Numbered from the stretch's first letter, positions 9,099 to 18,217 are shown. The stretch is DNA of 64,000 nt from CAIVND01 sp035532075 (GCA_035532075.1 DATKRV010000098.1:1-64000); one strand, 5' to 3'. Made by a program: numbers and translations. The notes: a model not told the origin generated them from the letters alone.

Positions 9099-9582
9099 AT
9101 CGATACAGCTGGCCCGGTTTCACACGCTCTTTCGCTGAGATGGAGGCGATCATGACTCGGGTTCGATTACGCCAGCAAAGTAATGATGCAAAGGAGTTTT
9201 TTCACCGTAGTTCAGACGAGGTCTGTTACTCGGACATATTGAGTTTACGCTTGCCCGTTGTGGGCTGGCCTGAATTTGTTACCTAGACGTTGCGTGGGGA
9301 ACGACCGGTTCATCTCAATTGTCGAGAAAGACCGATGCACTCAATGCACCAGCTCGGCTCGACGGCATCACATGGTACGGTCATGTCGACGTCGTCGACG
9401 GAGAGTCATCGACAGACACTGATGAGACCCTCACGGATCCACCTCTAGTGGGCAAAGTCATCGACGACGCGACACCTCCGATCGAGGCAAAATCGCTCGT
9501 GCTGGCGACTCCGTTTCAGTCGCCACCCGCACTCCACGGCGGCGACGAAGACCGATCTGGTTCCGATCGCAGCAATGGAGAC
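9099..9582. other. Gene-poor region downstream of the Rrf2 gene
   Basis: No recognisable intact gene. A 101-codon open frame on the plus strand (9319-9624) would give an acidic, low-complexity product with no homology I recognise and no clear ribosome binding site. It is followed in the next frame by a more protein-like but broken stretch, so it may be the 5' part of the same decayed gene. Confidence 0.4.
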
Positions 9583-9586
9583 TTGA

Positions 9587-10078
9587 CCTGCCGAGAAGAG
9601 AGATCAGCCTTGTCATCTGTCTAGGTCGAGCGACGTGGAACGCGCGGTACTCGCGAGCAAGGCAGCGACGGGAATGCTTCGAATCGTCGAGTCAGAGAAT
9701 GAGCCCAAACGAGAGCCGCTACTCAAGATGCGCAGCGAGAAAAGACCGAGGCCTGCATCCATTCCAACGTAGCCGAGGCTACGGTCTCCGCGCCCGTGCA
9801 ACAGGCCACCGCCGAATCTCAGAAAAATCGTGATGACGCGGTGGCAAGAGCCGTCCTGGTGATCGAGTGGGCCAAATGTGCGGACGACACGATCAACACC
9901 TCGGCGCAACAGGCACTCGTCGGGCCCGACTGAAGTTCGCGCGATGGGCTTTCCACGAAAAGGCGCAGCACCGCGCCACCGCGCCCGCGTGAACGCTGGG
10001 CACCTAATCGAAGGGCTGGTGGCGATTCGCGCCAAAAATGCCGGCCTTTCGAGGGAGTCACGCATGCTTGCGAGATAA
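9587..10078 (+). pseudogene. Possible decayed coiled-coil gene
   Basis: Three plus-strand frame segments read as an Ala/Gln/Glu/Lys-rich helical protein but never join. Frame 2 (after TGA 9584-9586) gives DVERAVLASKAATGMLRIV and NEPKREPLLK; frame 1 (9703-9933) gives REKTEACIHSNVAEATV, QQATAESQKNRDDAVARAV and SAQQALVGPD; frame 2 again gives HLIEGLVAIRAKNAG and stops at 10078. Their heptad-like composition and in-order arrangement suggest one ancestral coiled-coil protein interrupted by frameshifts. No family is recognised, and chance cannot be ruled out. Confidence 0.35.
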
Positions 10079-10295
10079 AGGTCATGGACATCATCACTTT
10101 CACAGCTGTCTTTCAGGCCAACCACAGACAAGCACGTCAGAATCAGTTCTGACCCTCAGACTCTGGAATCGGGAATAACCCGATGGAATGAGGCGTTGAA
10201 GTAGATGACTCTGGTAGCTGAGACGAAGCCAGTCACACCGAGGTGAGACCATCGCCTGTGGCAGATTCAGCAACTTTAGGGAAGGGACCCATGCC
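10079..10295. other. Upstream region of the sigma factor gene
   Basis: 217 bases without a gene. It should hold the sigma-factor promoter. AGGGAAGGGA (about 10278-10288) is the ribosome binding site for the GTG at 10296. I see no convincing -35/-10 pair or operator. Confidence 0.4.
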
Positions 10296-11069
10296 GTGGC
10301 AGTTGCACAGATAGAGGATATTGATTACTCAGGATCTGGACCTGACGTCATGCGTCTGTTCCTCGATGACCTTGGCAAGCATCCACTTCTGAATGCGGAT
10401 GAGCAGGTCGCGCTTGCCAAGCGCATCGAACTTGGCGACGAGAGTGCCCGCAAGGAGATGATTGCCGCGAACCTGCGGCTTGTCGTTCACTGGGCCCGTC
10501 GCTATCAGGGTCGCGGCGTCGATCTTTCTGATCTCATCCAAGAGGGGACGTTCGGTCTCATGCGCGCGGTAGAGAAGTTCGAATGGCAGCGCGGCTACAA
10601 GTTCTCGACCTATGCCACATGGTGGATCCGCCAGTCACTTCAACGTGCCGTGCAATCGAAGGGTCGGACGATCCGCCTCCCAGAAGACGCCCTTGCCGCC
10701 GAAAGCTCCGCTGAACGCGAGGGGGAGCACGCCGAATTTCACCTTCCCAGGGTTGTGACCAGCCTCGACCAGTTCGCTGGTTCAGACTCAACAACGACAA
10801 TCGGTGATCTCGTTGCAGCCGACGATCTGCAACTCGACGAAGATGTCGCAAAAAAAGTTTCGATGGAGAAGCTCGCTGATGTGCTTGCTCGCCTCGGAGA
10901 TCTTGAACAGCAGGTCGTGCGACTCAGGTTTGGTCTCACTGGTGAGGCTCCGGCCTCGCTCGAGAACACCGCGAAGCGACTTGGCATAGGAGTAAGAAAG
11001 GTGCGGAGCGCGGAGAAGAGTGCTTTGCGCTTCCTCGCCCACCAGCCCGAGATCGACTCAATCGCCTGA
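10296..11069 (+). CDS. Sigma-70 family RNA polymerase sigma factor with shortened region 3
   Basis: 257 residues from a GTG start with AGGGAAGGGA about 7 bases upstream; an ATG at 10291 runs into a stop. Region 1.2 covers about residues 16-50 and a full region 2 about 52-125 (LIQEGTFGLMRAVEKF, KFSTYATWWIRQSLQRAV), which recognises -10 elements. Region 4 covers about 190-250, but its helix-turn-helix (LENTAKRLGIGVRKVRSAE) is diverged. Between RLPED (129) and TSLDQF (about 156) only some 27 residues remain where primary sigma factors have about 70, so most of region 3 is missing. A group 2 alternative sigma is likely. No anti-sigma gene is adjacent. Confidence 0.9.
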   Translation: MAVAQIEDIDYSGSGPDVMRLFLDDLGKHPLLNADEQVALAKRIELGDESARKEMIAANLRLVVHWARRYQGRGVDLSDLIQEGTFGLMRAVEKFEWQRGYKFSTYATWWIRQSLQRAVQSKGRTIRLPEDALAAESSAEREGEHAEFHLPRVVTSLDQFAGSDSTTTIGDLVAADDLQLDEDVAKKVSMEKLADVLARLGDLEQQVVRLRFGLTGEAPASLENTAKRLGIGVRKVRSAEKSALRFLAHQPEIDSIA

Positions 11070-11070
11070 C

Positions 11071-12075
11071 TCAACGGGTACGCGGCCGTTCGGTCTCGTC
11101 TTGGACATGGAGACGTTCAAGGCAGCGCTGAAGATCTGCGGGAAGACTCGACTGCCACTCCATTGACCTCCCTGTCTTCGGATGGATAAGGCGCAAAAGC
11201 TCTGCGTGCAAAAACGGACGGTCGAGGTCAAGATCCCCCTTTTTGCCGCCGTAGCGCTCATCGCCAGCTACGGGATGCCCGATCGCCGCAAGATGTACTC
11301 GGATCTGGTGCGTTCGACCGGTCTCGAGCTGCAGACGAACAAGCGAGAGAGCAATCGGCTGGTCGAAGCGATCAAGCACCCGATAGTGCGTACGCGCCTC
11401 CCTCCCACCAGCGTTGACCGTCATCTTTGTCGGTGACCGCGTTGATCTTCCGATCGGCGCCTCAATCGTGCCTGCTTCGTTATCAAACATTCCAAGAGCC
11501 AGGGCGCGGTATTCCCGACCCATCGTCCGTTGGGCGAGCTGCACAACCAGCGCATGGTAGGCCTCCGGCGTGCGGGCGACAACAAGCAGGCCCGAGGTGT
11601 CCTTGTCAAGGCGATGCACGATTCCGGGCCGGTCAACGTCACCAGCTCCCATCTTTGCCGCCGGCACGAGGTCTGGAAAACGCGCGATCAGTCCCGAGGC
11701 AAGCGTGTCATCCCGATGTCCTGCGCCCGGGTGCACAACGAGACCCGCCGGCTTGTCGATCACGATGATTGCCCCGTCCTCATAGACAACGGAGAACTCA
11801 ACCGCTCCTGGTTCAGCCGGGCGCAATTCCTTCACGGGACGCGCCATTTCATCGTCAAAGACAATGACATCTCCTGGAGCGACCCGATGATGTCGCACCA
11901 CCACCTGGTGGCCGTTGACGAAAACCCCGCCGGCAACGATCAAATCAGTGATCTCAGTTCGGGATCTTCCCGTAATCATTGCGAGCGCCCGGTCGACGCG
12001 CTCTCCACCAAGGGCTGCCGAGACCTCGACGCGCAAGTTGAAATTGGCGAGCGGTGCTTCATCTGGCATGGTCAT
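11071..12075 (-). CDS. rluD: 23S rRNA pseudouridine synthase, RluD/RluA family
   Basis: 334 residues: an S4 RNA-binding domain (RVDRALAMITGRSRTEI..., about residues 20-80) then the catalytic domain with the RluA motif RLDKDTSGLL, in which the Asp is the nucleophile, and a GRTHQIRVH motif near the C-terminus. It converts uridines in helix 69 of 23S rRNA, or a related site, to pseudouridine. It overlaps lspA by 17 bases, the lspA-rluD order seen in many bacteria, and ends one base after the convergent sigma factor gene. Confidence 0.93.
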   Translation of the reverse strand: MTMPDEAPLANFNLRVEVSAALGGERVDRALAMITGRSRTEITDLIVAGGVFVNGHQVVVRHHRVAPGDVIVFDDEMARPVKELRPAEPGAVEFSVVYEDGAIIVIDKPAGLVVHPGAGHRDDTLASGLIARFPDLVPAAKMGAGDVDRPGIVHRLDKDTSGLLVVARTPEAYHALVVQLAQRTMGREYRALALGMFDNEAGTIEAPIGRSTRSPTKMTVNAGGREARTHYRVLDRFDQPIALSLVRLQLETGRTHQIRVHLAAIGHPVAGDERYGGKKGDLDLDRPFLHAELLRLIHPKTGRSMEWQSSLPADLQRCLERLHVQDETERPRTR

Positions 12076-12586
12076 GCCTCTCGGTCGGATGATCGGTCAC
12101 ACGCGCTCGCTCGGATTCGCCACGGGACCTGAATGTGAGGACGAACATCATCACACAACCACAGGTCACAGCGGAATCGGCAACATTAAAGGTAGGCCAA
12201 AAAGTGGAATGAATGAAATCGACCACGGCACCCCCATCGCCACGAAAGAGCCGGTCGGCCAGATTTCCGAGCGCCCCGCCAGCTATCAATCCTGATGCGA
12301 CCGCCGCGGGCATCGTCAGCGCGTGTCGACGGTGCCACCCGAATGCAGCCAGAGCGAGCAAACCAAGCAGCACGATCGGAAGTCCAAAACCAAGCGCGAG
12401 GGAGAAGGCGACGCCACTGTTTCTCGACAACTCGAGCGAAAACGGCCCGAGCAGCTCAACGGGACGCTGCAGATGCGCAATGGCAAGCGACTTCGTGACC
12501 TGATCGATTCCAAGTACGCCAAGGGCGACGCTGCAGACAACGAGATAGCGATTCCGTTGCCGTCGCGCGCCAGAAACATTCCTCAA
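12059..12586 (-). CDS. lspA: Lipoprotein signal peptidase (signal peptidase II)
   Basis: 175 residues with four predicted membrane helices. Catalytic Asp motifs are both present: GNLADRLFRG and FNVADSAV, with the conserved NSGVAFSL segment between helices 1 and 2. It cleaves the signal peptide of prolipoproteins after lipidation at the inner membrane. Its ATG overlaps the stop of the upstream DksA-like gene by four bases (ATGA, 12583-12586), so the two are translationally coupled; rluD follows with overlap. Confidence 0.95.
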   Translation of the reverse strand: MRNVSGARRQRNRYLVVCSVALGVLGIDQVTKSLAIAHLQRPVELLGPFSLELSRNSGVAFSLALGFGLPIVLLGLLALAAFGWHRRHALTMPAAVASGLIAGGALGNLADRLFRGDGGAVVDFIHSTFWPTFNVADSAVTCGCVMMFVLTFRSRGESERARVTDHPTERHDHAR

Positions 12587-13614
12587 CGGCGAGAGAGACC
12601 GCCCGCAGAGCAGGGTACACAGATTCGCGCCTCAGGTATCGTCGAAAGCCGTGCCTTGGGAATGAGGCTCTCGCAGCGCTCGCAGATTCCGTAGGTGCCG
12701 AGGGTGATCTTGCGTAGCGCGAGATCGATCTCCTCGACGAGAAGTCGCTGCTTTGCTGCAAGTTCGAGGTGGATCTCGCGATCGACCGACAGGGTGCCGC
12801 CTTCACCCGACTCCTCGTCAAACTGAATGTCACCGGGTTCCATCTCCTCGACAAGCGCAGCGGCCTCTTGTTTCTGACTCTGTTCTTGGCTGAGCCGCAC
12901 GGCGCGCTCGTCAAGCAACGCCTGCCTCTGGCGCTCGAGGAAGGCGACATCTTTGCGATACCCCGGCGAGACCTTCTTGACTGGGACTTTCTTCGCGACA
13001 ACCTTCTTGGCTGGAGCCTTCTTGGCTGGAGCCTTCTTCGCTGGAGCCTTCTTGGCTGGAGCCTTCTTCGCTGGAGCCTTTTTTGCCGGCGCTTTCTTGA
13101 CTGGGGCCTTCTTTGCTGGGGCTTTCTTCGCGACAACCTTCTTTGCCGGAGCCTTCTTTGCTGGGGCCTTCTTTGCGGGAGTCTTCTTGGTTGGAGTTTT
13201 CTTGGCTGGGGCCCTCTTTACCGGGGTCTTCTTGGCTAGGGCCCGCTTCGTCACGGCCTTCTTCGCAGGGGTCTTCTGCGCGATGACCTTCTTTGCCGGA
13301 GCCTTCTTGACTGGGGCCTTCTTTGCGGGAGTCTTCTTGGTTGGAGTTTTCTTCACTGCGTGAGCCTTCTTTGCTGGGGTTATTGTGACTCGGGATTTCC
13401 TTACGGGTGTTTTTCTGGCAGCAACGCCCTTGACAGCAGGTCGTCTCTTCAGGGGCGTTTTTGCCAATCTCTTTCCGGAGGTTGTGGCCTTTGACGTGAC
13501 CTTCTTCTCTGATTTGGGCTTTACCTGAACCCGCTTCGCCACGGTTTTCTTTGCCGGAGACCGTCTTGCTCGGGGCCTTGACTCTGTTGCTACTGACTTT
13601 GGTAAGTTCACCAT
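12583..13614 (-). CDS. TraR/DksA-type zinc finger protein with histone-H1-like Lys/Ala/Pro repeat N-terminus
   Basis: 343 residues in two very different parts. Residues 1 to about 215 are almost only Lys, Ala, Pro, Val and Thr, as tandem APAKK-type pentapeptides, like bacterial and eukaryotic histone H1 tails or the C-terminus of mycobacterial HU. Residues about 216-343 form a coiled-coil and a TraR/DksA C4 zinc finger: GTYGICERCESLIPKARL...ARICVPC. DksA-type proteins enter the RNA polymerase secondary channel. The basic tail should bind DNA without specificity. It is coupled to lspA by a 4-base overlap. The joined architecture is seen directly; its function is inference. Confidence 0.85.
   Translation of the reverse strand: MVNLPKSVATESRPRARRSPAKKTVAKRVQVKPKSEKKVTSKATTSGKRLAKTPLKRRPAVKGVAARKTPVRKSRVTITPAKKAHAVKKTPTKKTPAKKAPVKKAPAKKVIAQKTPAKKAVTKRALAKKTPVKRAPAKKTPTKKTPAKKAPAKKAPAKKVVAKKAPAKKAPVKKAPAKKAPAKKAPAKKAPAKKAPAKKAPAKKVVAKKVPVKKVSPGYRKDVAFLERQRQALLDERAVRLSQEQSQKQEAAALVEEMEPGDIQFDEESGEGGTLSVDREIHLELAAKQRLLVEEIDLALRKITLGTYGICERCESLIPKARLSTIPEARICVPCSAGGLSRR
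12990..13370 (-). repeat. 15-bp tandem repeats encoding APAKK units
   Basis: About 380 bases of degenerate 15-bp direct repeats, on the minus strand reading as alternating GCTCC(A/G)GC and AAGAAG blocks. They lie wholly inside the DksA-like gene and keep its frame. Such arrays change length by slippage, so unit number may differ between strains. Confidence 0.85.
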
Positions 13615-13702
13615 CGCGTTTCGCGTCTCCTCGTCTAAAGAAGCAGCGCAGAGATTAGCGGATCACACGGTGTCATGCGCCACCTCTTGACACTGGTTTC
13701 AA

Positions 13703-14095
13703 CTAGCGCTGTGGTTGGATACGGCCTTGGTTGAAGGCCGGGCCGGGAGCGACCTTGGCGGTGACCTTGGCAAGCTGAGCTCGAGCGTGTTCCAAGAGCA
13801 CATCTTCTACTCGGACCTTCTTCTCGCGACTCTTGTGACCTGCGATGATGCTCACTGAGGTACGCGGCACGTCAAACAGGTCCGCGATCAGAACCTCCGC
13901 CGCGGTGTTGGCACGACCATCGGCTGGTGGTGGCGCCACCCGCACGTGAAGGGCATTCTGACGACGACCGACGATGCTCGAACGACCCGCGCCCGGCTGG
14001 ACATAGAGCCCGAGAACAATTGTTGCGCGCGCCGGATCCCTTGAGGCGGATGGAATTTTCTCATCGTCAATGATGTGGAACAGGTCATCTGTCAT
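13703..14095 (-). CDS. DUF167 family protein (YggU-like)
   Basis: 130 residues. The central YVQPGAGRSSIVG, ALHVRVAPPPADGRAN and VSIIAGHKSREKKVRV segments match the UPF0235/DUF167 family, a small alpha/beta fold of unknown function often found beside yggT in the dcw area. ATG at 14095. It is divergent from ileS, only 19 bases between start codons, so the promoters must overlap the opposite gene. Confidence 0.85.
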   Translation of the reverse strand: MTDDLFHIIDDEKIPSASRDPARATIVLGLYVQPGAGRSSIVGRRQNALHVRVAPPPADGRANTAAEVLIADLFDVPRTSVSIIAGHKSREKKVRVEDVLLEHARAQLAKVTAKVAPGPAFNQGRIQPQR

Positions 14096-14114
14096 GTACG
14101 CCTACTGTAGAGCC

Positions 14115-17100
14115 ATGGATGAGTCCACTCAGGGCCACCGTTACCCAACGGTCGCCGCAGCGCCATCACAACCCAACTATCCCGAAATGGAACTCTCCAT
14201 TCTTGAGTCCTGGAGACGAGAGCGGACCTTTGAGCGCTCCGTTGAGCAGCGCCGAGGCAGTGAAGAATTCGTCTTCTATGACGGTCCGCCCTTTGCCAAT
14301 GGCCTTCCTCATTACGGCCATCTGCTGACCGGCTTCGTCAAAGACGCCATGCCGCGTTTCATGACCATGCGGGGAAGACTCGCCGAACGCCGCTTTGGCT
14401 GGGACTGCCATGGTCTTCCCGCCGAAACCGAGGCCGAAAAGGAACTCGGCGTCTCCGGCAGGGGGCACATCACCGAATTCGGCATCGAAAAATTCAATGA
14501 CTATTGCAAGATTTCGGTACTCCGATATGCGAAGGCATGGGAGCGCTATGTCACCCGCCAGGCTCGGTGGGTCGACTTCGAGAATGATTACAAGACGCTC
14601 GACATTAGCTACATGGAGAGCGTGATGTGGGCCTTTGCGGAACTACATCGAAAAGGTCTTGTCTACGAGGGGTATCGTGTTCTCCCCTATTGCTGGGAGT
14701 GCGAGACGCCGCTTTCAAACTTCGAGACCCGCCAGGATGACTCATACCGAGATCGCGTCGATCCTGCCGTCACGGTTGTATTTGAACTCGCCAAAGCCGA
14801 CTCTTCGCCGACCAATTCAGCGATCGATGGTGTGCTCAAGGTACTCGTATGGACCACGACGCCATGGACATTGCCGTCGAATCTTGCGCTCGCAGTGGGT
14901 CCTGCGTTGGAGTACTCGATCCTCTCCCACGGAGGATCTCACTATCTCATCGCATCTGACCGGATCGCACATTATGAGGCGCAACTCGAAGGGAGTGCGG
15001 TGATCGCGACACTCCAGGGAGAGGAGATCGTCGGTCGCCACTACCGCCCTCTGTTCGACTTTTTTACCGGTCACGAGAACTCATTTGTGGTTCTTTCGGG
15101 GGACTTCGTCACCACGGACGAGGGAACCGGCATCGTGCACATGGCTCCGGGGTTTGGCGAAGACGACCAGAGGGTATGTGAGGCAGCGGGCATTTCGGTG
15201 ATCTGCCCGGTCAACGAGCAGGGAGAGTTTGACGAACGAGTGCCTGATTTCGCGGGCCTCCAAGTGTTCGATGCAAACGCGCGGATCATCGAGGCGCTCA
15301 AGGCGAAGCGGGCGCTTTTCCACTCCGAGTCCTATTCCCATAGTTACCCCCATTGCTGGCGATCCGACACCCCGTTGATCTATCGCGCGGTGAGTTCGTT
15401 CTTCGTTGAGGTGACCAAGGTCAAAGATCGCATGATCGAGCTCAACCAAAAGATTCGTTGGGTCCCCGATCACGTACGCGACGGAGCCTTCGGGAAATGG
15501 CTCGAGGGGGCGCGCGACTGGTCAATCTCGCGCAATCGTTTCTGGGGAGCCCCAATTCCGGTGTGGAAAAGCGACGACCCCGCCTATCCGCGGGTTGATG
15601 TCTACGCGAGCCTTGACGAGATCGAACGGGACTTCGGGATACGCCCGGTCGACCTGCACCGTCCAGCCATCGACCAGCTTACGCGACCGAACCCGGATGA
15701 CCCGAGCGGTGCATCAAAAATGGTGCGCGTCACCGATGTCCTTGACTGCTGGTTCGAATCGGGTGCGATGCCATTCGCGCAGCTGCACTATCCATTTGAA
15801 AACGTCGAGCGGTTCGAATCGCACTTTCCGGCGGACTTCATCTGCGAATACATCGGTCAGACAAGGGGCTGGTTCTACACGCTGCATGTGCTTGCCACCG
15901 CCCTCTTTGACCGACCCGCATTCTCAAATGTCCTCGCGCACGGCGTCTTGCTTGGAAGTGACGCCCGCAAACTCTCCAAGCGCCTCAAGAACTATCCCGA
16001 TCCAGAGGAGTTTTTTGCCAAAGAGGGAGCGGACACCATGCGTTGGTATCTCCTCTCCTCCGCGGTATTGCGCGGCAACGACCTGATGATCGAAGAGCAC
16101 GCGATGACCGATCCAATCCGTCAAGTCCTCAATCCAATCTTCAACAGCTGGAAAATCCTCAGCCTCTACGGCGAGACCGACGACTGCGTGGGCTCGGAGC
16201 GGACCGACCAAGAGGGTGTCCTCGACCGCTACATCCTTGCAAAGTGTGCACAGGTCGTCGCAGAGGTAACCGATGCACTCGAAGGCTATGAGCTGACGCG
16301 CGCGACCCAGTCCATCTCTGCGTTTCTCGACGCACTGACGAACTGGTATGTGCGCCGGAGCCGTGAACGCTTCTGGCGCCCATTCGGAATCGATGCAGCG
16401 AGTGACCGCGACAAACAGGACGCATACGACACGTTGCACACGGTACTTGAAGTGCTGTGTCGCACCACAGCTCCTCTTCTCCCGTTTCTCAGCGAGCATG
16501 TCTATCGGGGATTGACCGGTCGTGAAAGTGTGCACCTGCAGAGCTGGCCCGAGCGCACCGAGTTGATCGCCGACGACGATCTCGTCGCGGCGATGGACCT
16601 TGTCAGGGAGGTCTGCTCGGCCGGACATTCGATCCGCAAGGCACAGGGGCTACGCGCCCGCCTCCCTCTTGGATCGGTCACCGTCGCGGGTGCAAAGGCT
16701 CCTCTCCTTGAGCCGTTTTGTGACCTCATCACCGAAGAACTCAACGTCAAACAGGTGCGACTCGAGCGCGACGCACCCGCGCTGTCGACAACAAAACTCA
16801 CACTCATTCCCGCAGTGCTCGGCCCCCGCCTCGGCGCGTCGATGCAAAAGGTCATGGCTGCCTATCGCAAGGGCGACTTCAAGATCGAGAGGGGTGCAAA
16901 GGTGACAGTCGGAGGTGAGAGTCTCCAGGAGGGCGAATTCGCACTGAAGCTTGCTCCAGCGAACGAGGCTACCTCGCGAATCCTCGATGGCGAGACTGGC
17001 GTGGTCGTCATCGATACCGTGCTCAATGACGACCTTGAACGAGAGGGGATTGCGAGAGACATCATTCGCTTGGTGCAACAGAGCCGAAAGGACGCTGGCC

Positions 17101-17294
17101 TCAATGTCGCAGACCGCATCGTGCTCGAAATCAGTGCATCGATGCGCCTTGATGAGGTCATGGAGATCTGGCGAGACGAGATCTGCGCGCAGACTCTCGC
17201 CACCGAGCTTCGTTACTCGCACCTCGAAGGTACTGGGGAGCACCTTCTCATCGACGGGTCGACACTGAACATCTCAGTGACAGCCAACCCCTAG
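14115..17294 (+). CDS. ileS: Isoleucyl-tRNA synthetase, eukaryote-like (type 2) form
   Basis: 1059 residues from the ATG at 14115. Class I synthetase motifs: PHYGH at about residues 65-69 (the HIGH motif) and KLSKR at 619-623 (the KMSKS motif) followed by LKNYPDP. The KxSKRLKNYPDP form and overall plan belong to the IleS2 branch shared with eukaryotes and some bacteria, not the KMSKSLGN form of E. coli. IleS2 enzymes are generally insensitive to mupirocin. The large central region holds the CP1 editing domain. It attaches isoleucine to its tRNA. It lies alone on the plus strand inside a minus-strand region. Confidence 0.96.
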   Translation: MDESTQGHRYPTVAAAPSQPNYPEMELSILESWRRERTFERSVEQRRGSEEFVFYDGPPFANGLPHYGHLLTGFVKDAMPRFMTMRGRLAERRFGWDCHGLPAETEAEKELGVSGRGHITEFGIEKFNDYCKISVLRYAKAWERYVTRQARWVDFENDYKTLDISYMESVMWAFAELHRKGLVYEGYRVLPYCWECETPLSNFETRQDDSYRDRVDPAVTVVFELAKADSSPTNSAIDGVLKVLVWTTTPWTLPSNLALAVGPALEYSILSHGGSHYLIASDRIAHYEAQLEGSAVIATLQGEEIVGRHYRPLFDFFTGHENSFVVLSGDFVTTDEGTGIVHMAPGFGEDDQRVCEAAGISVICPVNEQGEFDERVPDFAGLQVFDANARIIEALKAKRALFHSESYSHSYPHCWRSDTPLIYRAVSSFFVEVTKVKDRMIELNQKIRWVPDHVRDGAFGKWLEGARDWSISRNRFWGAPIPVWKSDDPAYPRVDVYASLDEIERDFGIRPVDLHRPAIDQLTRPNPDDPSGASKMVRVTDVLDCWFESGAMPFAQLHYPFENVERFESHFPADFICEYIGQTRGWFYTLHVLATALFDRPAFSNVLAHGVLLGSDARKLSKRLKNYPDPEEFFAKEGADTMRWYLLSSAVLRGNDLMIEEHAMTDPIRQVLNPIFNSWKILSLYGETDDCVGSERTDQEGVLDRYILAKCAQVVAEVTDALEGYELTRATQSISAFLDALTNWYVRRSRERFWRPFGIDAASDRDKQDAYDTLHTVLEVLCRTTAPLLPFLSEHVYRGLTGRESVHLQSWPERTELIADDDLVAAMDLVREVCSAGHSIRKAQGLRARLPLGSVTVAGAKAPLLEPFCDLITEELNVKQVRLERDAPALSTTKLTLIPAVLGPRLGASMQKVMAAYRKGDFKIERGAKVTVGGESLQEGEFALKLAPANEATSRILDGETGVVVIDTVLNDDLEREGIARDIIRLVQQSRKDAGLNVADRIVLEISASMRLDEVMEIWRDEICAQTLATELRYSHLEGTGEHLLIDGSTLNISVTANP

Positions 17295-17314
17295 GTCCAA
17301 AACAGCGACCGCTC

Positions 17315-18163
17315 TCAGGGACGGCGGTTGAATCCAAACGGGTCAGTGTCGCTCTGACCGTCCTCGTCGTCGAAACTTTCGCTCTGGGACCAGCGCTGCC
17401 ACAACTCCTCGTCCGGATCTGTCCCCGACGGCATCTGCACAAGCGGCAGGATCGGAACTTGTTCGGTAAAGACGAGCGGATCCTCGATCACGTCGTCGAG
17501 GACATCGTCAGCTTCGGTCTCTTCCTCTGGACCCCCGTCCTCGGCACCGAAGAACGCATCTTCGGGGGCGCGGTCTCCTGTCTCGGCGGGAGGCACCGGT
17601 GGTGACGTCGAAGCATGCTTTGTCACCTCCTCGGAGACGAAAAGATTGTCAACGACATAATGCAGCACCGTCTGGAGCGATTCTGCGAGGCGTCCGCGCT
17701 CTTCGGAGACAAGCGTCCCAAGTACTCGCACGTCGTTCTCGAGCTGCTCGCGTTGGGCAAGTTGCAGGTTGACGCGAGCAGAAAAATCCTCGTCGGCCTC
17801 CTGACGCAATCGTCGCGCCGACTCATTTGCCTGGGCTACGAGATCATGGGCCTCGCGTCGCGCTGATTCGAGAATCGATGCAGCCTCTTCGTTCGCCTCT
17901 TTGATCGCAAGGTCCGCGGTGCGCTGGGCAAGGATGAGGGTGCGACGGATGGCGTCGTCGTCAAAACCCTGCTCGGCTCCTGGTTGGCTCTCGCGCACTA
18001 CCTCTGCCGGTGCGACTCGGGTCGCCCGCTGTGCAAGTTGCTGATGAAGTTCGTCGACGGCAACTGCCACCTCTTCGAGGAACTCATCAACCTCATCGGT
18101 GTCATAGCCACGCAGGCGGTCGCGAAACTCAACCTCGCGAAGTACCTTCCCTGTAATTTCCAT
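17315..18163 (-). CDS. divIVA: DivIVA-domain protein (Wag31-like)
   Basis: 282 residues. The N-terminal FRDRLRGYDTDEVDEFLEEV is the DivIVA membrane-binding domain, followed by a coiled coil (about residues 70-190, with SILESARREAHDLVAQANESA) and an acidic tail with GTDPDEELWQRWSQ. DivIVA marks cell poles and septa and in actinobacteria directs polar growth. It closes the dcw cluster, in the usual place after sepF and yggT. A 98-base gap upstream holds a small palindrome. It converges with ileS. Confidence 0.92.
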   Translation of the reverse strand: MEITGKVLREVEFRDRLRGYDTDEVDEFLEEVAVAVDELHQQLAQRATRVAPAEVVRESQPGAEQGFDDDAIRRTLILAQRTADLAIKEANEEAASILESARREAHDLVAQANESARRLRQEADEDFSARVNLQLAQREQLENDVRVLGTLVSEERGRLAESLQTVLHYVVDNLFVSEEVTKHASTSPPVPPAETGDRAPEDAFFGAEDGGPEEETEADDVLDDVIEDPLVFTEQVPILPLVQMPSGTDPDEELWQRWSQSESFDDEDGQSDTDPFGFNRRP

Positions 18164-18202
18164 GAGGACATGCTATCCGTAAAGGTGTTTCGCACACAGA
18201 GA

Positions 18203-18217
18203 TACAACGAAGTTGTA
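18203..18217. promoter_or_regulatory. Short palindrome upstream of divIVA
   Basis: TACAAC-GAA-GTTGTA is a perfect 6-bp inverted repeat with a 3-base spacer, 40 bases upstream of the divIVA start. It could be a dimeric regulator's operator; this is inference from position and symmetry only. Confidence 0.3.

Noticed and set aside
9613..10131. 172-codon minus-strand frame in the gene-poor region
   Set aside because: Arg/Ser-rich shadow-like composition and no family signs; the plus strand looks more protein-like.
12990..13370. Dense tandem repeat considered as CRISPR or non-coding satellite
   Set aside because: 15-bp units keep the reading frame of the DksA-like gene and encode APAKK; no spacers.
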